A DNA stretch of 17,785 nucleotides from Chloroflexota bacterium (lineage in GTDB: Bacteria > Chloroflexota > Anaerolineae > Anaerolineales > Anaerolineaceae): assembly GCA_012800995.1 (NCBI GenBank), contig JAAZIH010000288.1, forward strand, positions 1-17,785, read 5' to 3'. The position numbers and the translations under genes were made by a program. This document shows, in pieces, positions 1-6,413 of the stretch (the first letter of the stretch is position 1; each line of letters begins with the position of its first letter). The notes beneath the pieces are model-generated. The model was given only the letters and a program-made list of their open reading frames with translations, was not told where the DNA came from and made no database searches.

Positions 1-2430
1 CCGGATGGCAGCCAGGTTTTGCTGGGTCATCTCTATTATGGCTATGGCAATATCGCGCATTGGCCTGTGACCAGCAAAGAGCATTCATTGCAATTGCTTG
101 ATGAGGCTGTCAAGCGTTTGGAACCTCACAGTAACAGCTCGCAATATCTGATGATGCAGGGCACTGACCACCTTGAACCCCATCCAGCGACATCGGAGCA
201 TGTCCGTTTTTACAACGAGCATAATCCTGATAAGAACCTTGCTGTTCATTCCACGTTACCAGCCTATTTCGCGGCGCTGAAAGAGGAAATTGAAGAAAAG
301 AGCATTCAATTGCCGGTGCATGTAGGCGAGTTGCGCGACCCGCAAAAAGCGCATATGCTACCTGGCGTTCTAAGCACACGCATGTGGATTAAGCAGCGTA
401 ACTGGTTCGCGCAGACGATGCTTGAGCGGTGGGTTGAACCTTTTAGTGTTTGGGCAGAGACTCTTGAGAGAGGCACAGATGCCTTTAGTCCATTAAAGGC
501 TCATCAGGCTTCACCACGCATTGCCAATCCCGGCCCAATTATTCGTGAATCCTGGAGAACTTTGTTGAAGAATCATGCTCATGATTCCATCTGTGGTTGC
601 TCGGTGGACGAAACACATGAGGATATGTTGCCCCGTTTCAAAAAAGTAAATGAGATTAATAAACAGCTTATCAATCAATCTACAAATGCCATTCTTTCGC
701 ATATTGACACAAGGCCTCCAGAGGGTATAAAAGATCCAGTACTGGCGGTTACTGTATTTAATGGCACGCCGGTACCGCTATCGACCATGGCGCATGTGGA
801 CATCATGCTTCCATCTGATGATGACCTCGTTTTAAGAGATGAAAACGGTCATATTGTGAAGAGCTCTTTGAACTTACCTGAGGATGGCGATTTTGAAGAA
901 AATATCTATTCCATCGCCAACTTAAGCACGCAATTTGAGCAAGTTCGGGAAAATGGTCATAACGGTAAAAAGTTGTTGGAACTTGACCTTGTATATGACT
1001 ATGCAGAAGGCATGTGGTGTGTTTATGCCGGTGTCTCAGATATCATCCAGCCTGATGTAGCACTTTTGGAATCTCAAATGAAAAAAGTGATTAAAAAGCT
1101 CAGCAAACTTAGTCCAGACACATTCGTAAAAGTCATTCTTTTTAATGGGTTTAATGGTAGCTTGGTGTTTTATGCTAAAGATGTACCCGCATTTGGTTAT
1201 AAAACATATTGGCTTTGTCTTAACAGGAACGGTGAAGTTGAAGATGAGCTCTATTACGAAGAAGTGGAAGATGACGATATCCCAGAGCTGGAGAATGAAT
1301 GGCTTAAAATCAACCTGGATAAATTTGATGGCAGTTTTAGCATCTTAGACAAGCGCAACGGTGCAGTTTATGAAAATCAAGGTATCTTGGCATCTATTGG
1401 TGACCGAGGCGATGAATACAACTTCACACCTACACCGGACGATTCCCTTTATCTGATTGAGGTAAAGGATGTGGCTTATATTCCTCGAGCCTTTGACTAT
1501 GGGATAGGCGTTTTGTTTGAGATGGTTTTACCGGAAGGATTAGACTTTGAGACGATGGATCGCTCTGAAGAAACGGTCATTAACCACGGCATGATGCTGA
1601 TTGCCCTCGATCCAAGCCAGCCTTGCGTGGATATATCCCTGTTTCTTGAAAACAACGCGTCTGATCATCGCCTATCGATGCATTTTGACGTTGATTTTTC
1701 TGTCGAGAAAGTACTTTACGATGGGCATTTTGATATCGTTGAGCGACCGATTGATTTGCCTGAATTTGATGAAAGCTGGAGCGAACACCCCCGTCCCGAA
1801 CATCCGCAGGGTGCTTTTGTGGATGTGATTGGGCGTGATCAGGGTTTGATGATTTCCAACCAGGGTTTGCCGGAAGTTTCGGTAAAACGATATGAAGACT
1901 CAGATTCTTTGAGCATTTCGGTTACATTGTTGCGCGCGGTAGGCGAGCTTTCGCGGTCTGATTTATTCAATCGCTTTGGACATGCTGGTCCAGAATATGC
2001 TACACCCACTGCGCAATTGGTAGGAAAGAATCTTGAATTTAATTTGAGGGTCATCCCACATGGTGGAAATAACTCAGCAGCGCGTCCATTGGCTTACGCT
2101 TTCCAAAGCCCGGCGCATGCTGTCGCGACGATGATGCATGCAGGCGACTTAGCATCAGAAGGCTGTATGATTGACGTAAATCAGCCAGATTTTCACATTA
2201 CCGCCATCAAGGAAGCGGAAGACAAACAAGGTTATATCGTGCGTGGATACAATCAAAGTGAAGAAGCCATTCAGGTGCAAATTCGCAGCCACATGCTGGC
2301 GAAACGTGCCGCCAGGGTGCGCCTTGACGAAGCTTATATTGAAGATTTAGATCTCAGCGCGGATGGCTCGGTGAGCTTTGAGGCTGAAGCAAAAGAAATT
2401 GTAACTATCTACTTTGGGTTGAAAGCTTAA
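1..2430 (+). CDS. Glycoside hydrolase family 38 alpha-mannosidase, 3' part (5' end outside window)
   Basis: The frame is open from base 1 (it reads PDGSQVL before the first possible start), so the gene begins upstream of the window and only about 809 C-terminal codons are seen. GH38 enzymes are Zn-dependent retaining alpha-mannosidases, typically 850-1050 residues long. The motif HAHDSICGCS at 574-603 is the family's central-domain signature, and the His preceding Asp is the fourth zinc ligand. The nucleophile Asp and the other ligands would lie upstream and cannot be checked. Further family marks are DVPAFGYKTY, followed by a KRNGAVYE segment and GDRGDEYNF at about 1402-1428, which begin the C-terminal beta-sandwich region. 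No signal peptide can be assessed. The stop codon directly abuts the start of the dus gene, so the two are probably cotranscribed. The exact substrate (mannosylglycerate, glycan fragments or other alpha-mannosides) cannot be told from this part. Confidence 0.93.
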   Translation, partial: PDGSQVLLGHLYYGYGNIAHWPVTSKEHSLQLLDEAVKRLEPHSNSSQYLMMQGTDHLEPHPATSEHVRFYNEHNPDKNLAVHSTLPAYFAALKEEIEEKSIQLPVHVGELRDPQKAHMLPGVLSTRMWIKQRNWFAQTMLERWVEPFSVWAETLERGTDAFSPLKAHQASPRIANPGPIIRESWRTLLKNHAHDSICGCSVDETHEDMLPRFKKVNEINKQLINQSTNAILSHIDTRPPEGIKDPVLAVTVFNGTPVPLSTMAHVDIMLPSDDDLVLRDENGHIVKSSLNLPEDGDFEENIYSIANLSTQFEQVRENGHNGKKLLELDLVYDYAEGMWCVYAGVSDIIQPDVALLESQMKKVIKKLSKLSPDTFVKVILFNGFNGSLVFYAKDVPAFGYKTYWLCLNRNGEVEDELYYEEVEDDDIPELENEWLKINLDKFDGSFSILDKRNGAVYENQGILASIGDRGDEYNFTPTPDDSLYLIEVKDVAYIPRAFDYGIGVLFEMVLPEGLDFETMDRSEETVINHGMMLIALDPSQPCVDISLFLENNASDHRLSMHFDVDFSVEKVLYDGHFDIVERPIDLPEFDESWSEHPRPEHPQGAFVDVIGRDQGLMISNQGLPEVSVKRYEDSDSLSISVTLLRAVGELSRSDLFNRFGHAGPEYATPTAQLVGKNLEFNLRVIPHGGNNSAARPLAYAFQSPAHAVATMMHAGDLASEGCMIDVNQPDFHITAIKEAEDKQGYIVRGYNQSEEAIQVQIRSHMLAKRAARVRLDEAYIEDLDLSADGSVSFEAEAKEIVTIYFGLKA

Positions 2431-3411
2431 ATGCCCGAAGCTGACCGCGGTCCGGATTTTTATATCGGTGATATCCCCATCTATGGACGCTTGATATTAG
2501 CGCCTATGGATGGGCTTTCTGATGCCACTTTCCGCCGCATTACCCGTCATCTTGGTTCTGCCTATTCGGTTTCTGAGTTTATTAACACGCTCGATTTTAT
2601 GTATTCCAAGGTCTACCAGCGCAAACGCCTTTTTAATCACGAAGATGAACGGCCTTTTGTGGCTCAGATTTTGGATAATGACCCCGGACGGATGGCAGAG
2701 AACGCGGCTTACATCCAGGAACGCTTTAAACCGGACATGATTGATGTCAATTTAGGCTGCCCAGCGCGGACGGTTTCGGGCAGAGGGGCAGGCTGTGCGC
2801 TGATGAAAAGTCCGGAGCTTGTAAAGCAGATTTTTGAGCAGGTTTGCAAGGCGGTGAGCATTCCCGTGACCGTAAAAATCCGCCTGGGTTGGGATGAACA
2901 TTCGATGAACTACATGGAGATCGCCTCCATCGCGGTGGAGCGGGGCGCGAAGGCGGTAGCACTGCATGCCCGTACTAAAAAAATGGGCTTTGGCAAAACC
3001 GTGCGCTGGGAACACATCGCTATTTTGAAAAAAGCAATGCCTGTGCCGGTGATTGGCAACGGAGAGGTGTGCAACGTTGCCGATGCCAAACGCATGTTTG
3101 AGGAAACTGGCTGTGACGCGGTGATGATTGGCCGCGCTGCCAAAGCCAACCCGTGGATTTTTTCGTGGCGCGACCGAGAGGAGGTCTCTGTGGAAGAAGT
3201 GTTCTACCTGGCACGCTATCAGCTGCGACAGATGCTTGAGGCAAACCCTGAAAATGCCATCATGCCCTTTAGAAAGTACCTCAAAGCCTATTTAGAGCCC
3301 TATAATCTGCCCAGAGAAGAGCTGAAGACCCTTTTGACACTAAGTGAACCTGAACGGCTTTTCGCCTTAATAGATGCGGTTCAAGATCGTCTAATGGCTG
3401 AAACCAATTAA
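2431..3411 (+). CDS. dus: tRNA-dihydrouridine synthase (DusB-like)
   Basis: This 326-residue FMN- and NADPH-dependent enzyme reduces uridines in the tRNA D-loop and is cytoplasmic. The TIM-barrel start is APMDGLSDATFRR (residues 24-36). The catalytic Cys is in NLGCPA (Cys110). Lys149 in VKIRLGW and His179 in LHART are the usual substrate and flavin contacts. IGNGEV (208-213) and GRAAKANPWIF (234-244) form the FMN phosphate site. The rest is the helical tRNA-binding domain and the length is normal for the family. The ATG follows the mannosidase TAA with zero spacing and without a clear Shine-Dalgarno sequence, which suggests translational coupling. Assignment to DusB rather than DusA or DusC rests on the NLGCPA and GRAAxxxPWIF forms and is less certain than the family. 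Confidence 0.95.
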   Translation: MPEADRGPDFYIGDIPIYGRLILAPMDGLSDATFRRITRHLGSAYSVSEFINTLDFMYSKVYQRKRLFNHEDERPFVAQILDNDPGRMAENAAYIQERFKPDMIDVNLGCPARTVSGRGAGCALMKSPELVKQIFEQVCKAVSIPVTVKIRLGWDEHSMNYMEIASIAVERGAKAVALHARTKKMGFGKTVRWEHIAILKKAMPVPVIGNGEVCNVADAKRMFEETGCDAVMIGRAAKANPWIFSWRDREEVSVEEVFYLARYQLRQMLEANPENAIMPFRKYLKAYLEPYNLPREELKTLLTLSEPERLFALIDAVQDRLMAETN

Positions 3412-3433
3412 TTGTTGTGAAGAACTTAAAGAA

Positions 3434-3458
3434 AAAACCCCGATACGCTCGGGGTTTT
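3434..3458. terminator. Bidirectional Rho-independent terminator between dus and rplT
   Basis: A perfect 10-bp stem, AAAACCCCGA and TCGGGGTTTT, encloses the 5-base loop TACGC. On the minus strand the stem ends in a run of six T, which gives a strong terminator for rplT. On the plus strand it ends in TTTTGGCTTTT, which is weaker but serviceable for dus. It sits between convergent genes, as expected. Confidence 0.9.
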
Positions 3459-3489
3459 GGCTTTTCTTAGACGGTATTTTTTCGGATTT

Positions 3490-3837
3490 TTACGCAAAGG
3501 CGCTTTCGACCACAGCGGCAAAAGCCTGTGGGTCGCGCACTGCGAGATCAGCCAGAACCTTGCGGTTGAGAATAATATCGCTGTTGCGTAAGGCCGCGAT
3601 CAGCTTGCTATAGGTGGTGCCGTTGAGACGGGCAGCAGCGTTGATACGCGAAATCCAAAGCCGGCGCAAATCGCGTTTGCGATTGCGGCGGTCATTATAG
3701 GCATACCATTGAGCCTTCATAAAGGTCTCGTTGGCACGTCTAAAAAGTTTACTGCGGGTACCTTCGTACCCTCTGTTTCGGGCAACCAAGCGACGATGTC
3801 GTCTTGCTCGGTATGGTCCAGCTTTTACTCTTGCCAT
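3490..3837 (-). CDS. rplT: 50S ribosomal protein L20
   Basis: This 115-residue basic protein is an early 23S rRNA-binding assembly protein of the large subunit. The N-terminal [16 protein letters not shown] tail and the [13 protein letters not shown] and KVLADLA segments are diagnostic, and the length is typical. The ATG at 3837 is preceded by AAAGGAG with 7-base spacing, a strong ribosome site. It is the last gene of infC-rpmI-rplT, 94 bases after rpmI. In E. coli and Bacillus L20 represses its own operon by binding the mRNA leader; the hairpins at 3860-3899 and 4196-4217 are possible sites here. Confidence 0.98.
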   Translation of the reverse strand: MARVKAGPYRARRHRRLVARNRGYEGTRSKLFRRANETFMKAQWYAYNDRRNRKRDLRRLWISRINAAARLNGTTYSKLIAALRNSDIILNRKVLADLAVRDPQAFAAVVESAFA

Positions 3838-3859
3838 ATCTTATCTCCTTTGCGGTCCC

Positions 3860-3899
3860 CTGGGCGTCAGATTAATCAGATCTTGTTATAAACACCCAG
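3860..3899 (-). promoter_or_regulatory. Stem-loop in the rpmI-rplT spacer, upstream of the rplT ribosome site
   Basis: On the minus strand CTGGGTGT pairs over 8 bp (one G-U) with ACGCCCAG. A small inner AGAT/ATCT helix is also possible. The stem ends about 11 bases before the AAAGGAG of rplT. It has no T run, so it is not a terminator. A role in L20 autoregulation or mRNA processing is inferred from position only; it does not visibly match a known L20 leader. Confidence 0.4.
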
Positions 3900-3931
3900 C
3901 AGCCACTAAAAAACGGTTCAACAGGGTTAAA

Positions 3932-4168
3932 TTAGTCCCTTTTGCTCATATAGGGTGCTAAGCGCTTGATGTGCTTAACCAAACCGCTGGAAGTAACCTC
4001 AAGCGTTTCGGCGAGCAGATACTTGGTTCGTTGGGAAGTGTGTCGGCGCAAGTGACCTTTACCGATCTTGGTGCGCATGACTTTTCCGGAACCTGTCATT
4101 TTAAAGCGTTTAGACGTTGCCTTATGAGTTTTCAGTTTGTATTTTCCACTTCTTGCTTTGCGGGCCAC
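3932..4168 (-). CDS. rpmI: 50S ribosomal protein L35
   Basis: This is a small basic large-subunit protein. The core KLKTHKATSKRFKMTGSGKV (residues 11-30) followed by KGHLRRHTSQRTK is the L35 signature. It has 78 residues against the usual 64-66. The extra length is a short N-terminal extension (MARKARSGKY) and about ten C-terminal residues. The start is GTG at 4168, chosen because AGAGGAG lies 7 bases upstream and no ATG fits. The gene lies between infC and rplT, the standard order. Confidence 0.96.
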   Translation of the reverse strand: MARKARSGKYKLKTHKATSKRFKMTGSGKVMRTKIGKGHLRRHTSQRTKYLLAETLEVTSSGLVKHIKRLAPYMSKRD

Positions 4169-4195
4169 GATTAAACTCCTCTAAGAAAATTTCAA

Positions 4196-4217
4196 CGGCT
4201 GATAACGTACTCAGCCG
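4196..4217 (-). promoter_or_regulatory. Leader hairpin upstream of rpmI
   Basis: A perfect 7-bp stem CGGCTGA/TCAGCCG encloses an 8-base loop. It lies inside the presumed 5' leader of the rpmI-rplT transcript, about 15 bases before the AGAGGAG ribosome site. There is no T run, so it is unlikely to be a terminator. A role as an L20-responsive operator is inferred from position. Confidence 0.45.
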
Positions 4218-4238
4218 CTGCTTAAATACCAAATTTGG

Positions 4239-4265
4239 ATTATACCAGAAATTCTATAAAGTCAA
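4239..4265 (-). promoter_or_regulatory. Sigma70-type promoter for rpmI-rplT
   Basis: On the minus strand TTGACT (4265-4260) is followed by TATAAT (4244-4239), with TGG directly before the -10 box (extended -10). The spacer is 15 bases, shorter than the usual 17, which the extended -10 may compensate. Transcription would start near 4232, giving a leader of about 60 bases that contains the 4196-4217 hairpin. Confidence 0.7.
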
Positions 4266-4284
4266 TAGCCTGGTTTGAAAAAAC

Positions 4285-4803
4285 TTAGTTTTTCTTCGGT
4301 GCCAACATCATGAACATTGATCGCCCCTCCATGTTGGGGGCTTGTTCAACGTCTGCGACGTCAGCAAGTTCCTCAGCGATTTCGCGCAAGTCCTCGAGTG
4401 CCAATTCTGGATAGGTGATTTCGCGTCCCCTAAAGCGCACGGTTACGCGCACCTTCATGCCGTCTTTCAGCCAGCGACGCGCGTCTTTCACCTTAAAACC
4501 GCGGTGATGGTCACCGGTTTTGGGGCGCAAACGAATTTCTTTGATTTCTACTTTAGTTTGGGCTTTGCGGGCTTCGCGTTCCTTCTTTTCTTTGTCATAA
4601 AGGAACTTGCTATAGTTGATGATTTTGACGACAGGTGGGTTGGCGTTGGGGGCGATTTCGACTAAATCCAGTCCTACATCTTCGGCGCGATGCAGGGCAT
4701 AGGCGATATCTACGATTCCGGCGTTTTCTCCATTTTCATCCACCAAGCGAACTTTTTCGCTGCGGATACGTTCATTTACACGATGTTCTGCTTTACTGCT
4801 AAT
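4285..4803 (-). CDS. infC: Translation initiation factor IF-3, probably with an ATT start codon
   Basis: IF-3 binds the 30S subunit and proofreads start codon and initiator tRNA selection. The N-domain (RVNERIRSEKVRLVDENG) and the C-domain motifs (EIRLRP, RFRGREITYPEL, PNMEGRSMFMMLAPKKN) are all present. No ATG exists near the N-terminus. A TTG at 4836 would give 183 residues, but it has no ribosome site. ATT at 4803-4801 is preceded by GAAGGAG with 8-base spacing and gives 172 residues beginning (M)SSKAEHRVNERIR. This aligns with the ISKDFxINExIR start of Bacillus-type IF-3, whose gene also uses ATT. ATT starts let IF-3 repress its own synthesis. The family call is certain; the start is a strong inference. 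Confidence 0.96.
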   Translation of the reverse strand: MSSKAEHRVNERIRSEKVRLVDENGENAGIVDIAYALHRAEDVGLDLVEIAPNANPPVVKIINYSKFLYDKEKKEREARKAQTKVEIKEIRLRPKTGDHHRGFKVKDARRWLKDGMKVRVTVRFRGREITYPELALEDLREIAEELADVADVEQAPNMEGRSMFMMLAPKKN

Positions 4804-4818
4804 CTCTTTTTCTCCTTC
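4801..4818 (-). promoter_or_regulatory. infC ribosome binding site and ATT initiation codon
   Basis: On the minus strand the order is GAAGGAG, then eight A/G-rich bases, then ATT. This is the only good Shine-Dalgarno sequence near the infC N-terminus. It decides for the non-canonical start over the upstream TTG at 4836. Confidence 0.75.
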
Positions 4819-4852
4819 ATATAAAAAAATAGCCAAGGGCTTTCTTCTCTCT

Positions 4853-4885
4853 ATTATATTACCATAGGCAGAGATTTAACGTCAA
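4853..4885 (-). promoter_or_regulatory. Promoter for infC
   Basis: On the minus strand TTGACG (4885-4880) is followed after 18 bases by TAATAT (4861-4856), which carries an extended TGG. An overlapping TATAAT lies at 4858-4853, but its spacer would be 21. The promoter overlaps the end of the spacer after the upstream membrane protein gene and implies a leader of about 45 bases before the ATT start. Confidence 0.55.
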
Positions 4886-4891
4886 TGAAAT

Positions 4892-5632
4892 TTATTTAAT
4901 TGCGAAGTTTTCCGGCTCGATATTGCTGAAAAAAGCGCGAAGTTTCGGGAACCAGGGCTCTACAACCATGACCTTATCGAGCAATTGGCTGTAAAGTCTG
5001 ATGATATAACCAGTAAAAATAGCGCTGAGGGCTGTACCAATGCCGACTTCCTTTAGTCCACCCAAAGCGAAAATCGAAAAGAGCACAGAAAAGCTAACAA
5101 AGATGATGTCAAAGATGGTTTTGGTGAGGCTGAACTTCCATCCATAATAGCTGCTTAGATCGCGCACGAAACTATCAAAAGGCAGCATCGGGTACCCAGA
5201 TTTTACAAAGAAGGTGATGCCAAGCGGGATGGCTAAGAAACCAATCACATAATATAAAATGCGCCAGCCAATCTCGGTTGGCAGCCCTTTAAGAAGCATG
5301 GTGGCGAGATCGATGAGTCCTCCAAAAGCGAAAGAAAGCAAGAGCGACATAATCGCAGATTTGACGCTTTTCTTGGTCAGGACAATGAGGACAATCAGTA
5401 AAACGATCATAATAATGGTTGACCATGTGCCGGCAGTCAAGGCATCAAACTTTAGTGAGATAACGAAAGGTACCGAAGTCAAGACAGCCACGCCAAAATT
5501 GCTGGTTCGGATGAAGATGATGCTAAAAGTGATGAGGAGTAAACCCAAGAGAAGTGATACTTCAGCAGGTAAAAGAAAGCGTTTTTTCTCGGTGCTATGG
5601 TCTGCCTGGGCGTGGGTGGGGGTTGAATTCAA
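4892..5632 (-). CDS. YitT/YczE-like multipass membrane protein (DUF6198 type)
   Basis: This is a hydrophobic protein of about 246 residues with roughly five to six membrane segments after a short polar N-terminus. The pattern FGVAVLTSVPFVIS near the first helix, then MLPFDSFVRDLS, FSLTKTIFDI and KEVGIGTALSAIFTGYIIR, resembles the YczE/YyaS/YitT membrane protein group, whose function is unknown. The match is from memory of the pattern and is moderate. No ATG is available near the N-terminus. TTG at 5632 has GAGGA 8 bases upstream; GTG at 5647 and TTG at 5650 overlap the previous gene and have no ribosome site. The gene begins within a few bases of the FtsB-like gene's stop, so the two are probably coupled. 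Confidence 0.7.
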   Translation of the reverse strand: MNSTPTHAQADHSTEKKRFLLPAEVSLLLGLLLITFSIIFIRTSNFGVAVLTSVPFVISLKFDALTAGTWSTIIMIVLLIVLIVLTKKSVKSAIMSLLLSFAFGGLIDLATMLLKGLPTEIGWRILYYVIGFLAIPLGITFFVKSGYPMLPFDSFVRDLSSYYGWKFSLTKTIFDIIFVSFSVLFSIFALGGLKEVGIGTALSAIFTGYIIRLYSQLLDKVMVVEPWFPKLRAFFSNIEPENFAIK

Positions 5633-5636
5633 TTGT

Positions 5637-6047
5637 TTAATCCTCACCAAAGAGCAGTAGTATCCAGGTCTCGAAATGGCTCAGACTTGATTTTTCTTCC
5701 TCAATAACAGATGGAGGAACAGGGGTGCTTAGCTGCTCATCCGAAGGGATAAGCACAATGGCTTGGTCGCCGGGTTCAATGAGGTGGTTGCTTTCGCGTG
5801 CCCATTCTTCAAGGGCAACTTCTGAGGTCGCGTAGGCGACTTGTTCTTCAACCGCGATTTTTGTGCTTTCGAGCCCGGCGATGCGGGTTTGTAAGATGTT
5901 TTCCTGGCGGATGAGGCGGTTCATGTTGATGAGACGGTTGTTAAAACCCATCATCAGAAAGATGAGTAATACCACAATCACAATCACAATGAGGCGTTTG
6001 TCAGTCCAATTAATTTTAGAGAAAGCTTCTTTAAATTTTTCCATCAT
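5637..6047 (-). CDS. FtsB/DivIC-like septum formation protein
   Basis: This 136-residue bitopic protein has a Lys-rich cytoplasmic start (to about residue 18) and one membrane helix (about 19-36). An extracytoplasmic coiled coil follows (about 41-75, RLIRQENILQTRIAGLE), then WARESNHLIEPGDQAIVLIP. This last block is the FtsB/DivIC end motif (WAR then a PGD turn), in which the family binds FtsL and FtsQ/DivIB at the divisome. A Pro/Glu/Ser-rich tail of about 35 residues follows. The start is one of two adjacent ATG codons (6047 or 6044) without a clear ribosome site. A divisome role is inferred from the family. Confidence 0.78.
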   Translation of the reverse strand: MMEKFKEAFSKINWTDKRLIVIVIVVLLIFLMMGFNNRLINMNRLIRQENILQTRIAGLESTKIAVEEQVAYATSEVALEEWARESNHLIEPGDQAIVLIPSDEQLSTPVPPSVIEEEKSSLSHFETWILLLFGED

Positions 6048-6063
6048 CTATTTTGCTGCAACA

Positions 6064-6072
6064 ATTGTACCA
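6064..6072 (-). promoter_or_regulatory. Possible extended -10 promoter for the FtsB-like gene
   Basis: On the minus strand TGGTACAAT is an extended -10 element just upstream of the gene. No good -35 box is visible, and the resulting leader would be only about 10 bases, so this is tentative. Confidence 0.3.
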
Positions 6073-6119
6073 TCTTAGTATCGTCGCGGAACAGGATGTG
6101 CTTGGGTTCTGCGCCTTTT

Positions 6120-6153
6120 AAAAACAAAAAGTTACAGCTGGTGAGCTATAACT
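6120..6153 (-). terminator. Rho-independent terminator of tRNA-Leu
   Basis: On the minus strand AGTTATAGCT pairs with AGCTGTAACT over 10 bp (one G-U) around the loop CACC. It is followed by TTTTTGTTTT. It begins about 14 bases after the tRNA 3' end. Confidence 0.88.
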
Positions 6154-6166
6154 GAGATGGTGATGA

Positions 6167-6251
6167 TGCCGAAGGAGGGACTTGAACCCTCACGAGCACT
6201 GTGCCCACTACGCCCTGAACGTAGCGCGTCTGCCAATTCCGCCACTTCGGC
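6167..6251 (-). tRNA. tRNA-Leu (anticodon CAG)
   Basis: An 85-base class II tRNA. The acceptor stem GCCGAAG/CTTCGGC is perfect, with discriminator A at 6167. The D-arm contains GGCGGAATTGGCAGACGC. The anticodon stem CTACG/CGTAG holds the loop TTCAGGG, giving anticodon CAG at 6217-6215, which reads CUG. The long variable arm and the T-arm GAGGG-TTCAAGT-CCCTC are typical of tRNA-Leu. CCA is not encoded (TCA follows the discriminator). The tRNA stands alone with its own promoter and terminator. The rest of the 6048-6413 gap shows no other gene. Confidence 0.97.
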
Positions 6252-6261
6252 TTGGACGTTT

Positions 6262-6289
6262 ATTTTAGCGCAATTCCCAAAATAGTCAA
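6262..6289 (-). promoter_or_regulatory. Promoter of tRNA-Leu
   Basis: On the minus strand TTGACT (6289-6284), a 16-base spacer and TAAAAT (6267-6262). Transcription would begin about 4-5 bases before the mature tRNA 5' end, so the precursor leader is very short. In the other direction, 6290-6413 shows no convincing promoter for the LysM gene at 6414. Confidence 0.7.
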
Positions 6290-6413
6290 TGATTTCGCAT
6301 TAGTTCATCTAAGATATTAGCGCGTATCTTGGTCTCATAAGAATTGCTGGACGCACAAAATGGCTGGCACGGAAAATGCATATGTATTTCAATAGTTAAT
6401 TGAGAAATGGCTT

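Noticed and set aside
4281..4298. A/T-rich imperfect inverted repeat at the infC stop as a terminator
   Set aside because: The stem is only A-T pairs overlapping the coding end, too weak to stop transcription.
4342..4665. Open frame of 107 codons on the plus strand opposite infC
   Set aside because: Antisense to the conserved IF-3 coding sequence and without a ribosome site.
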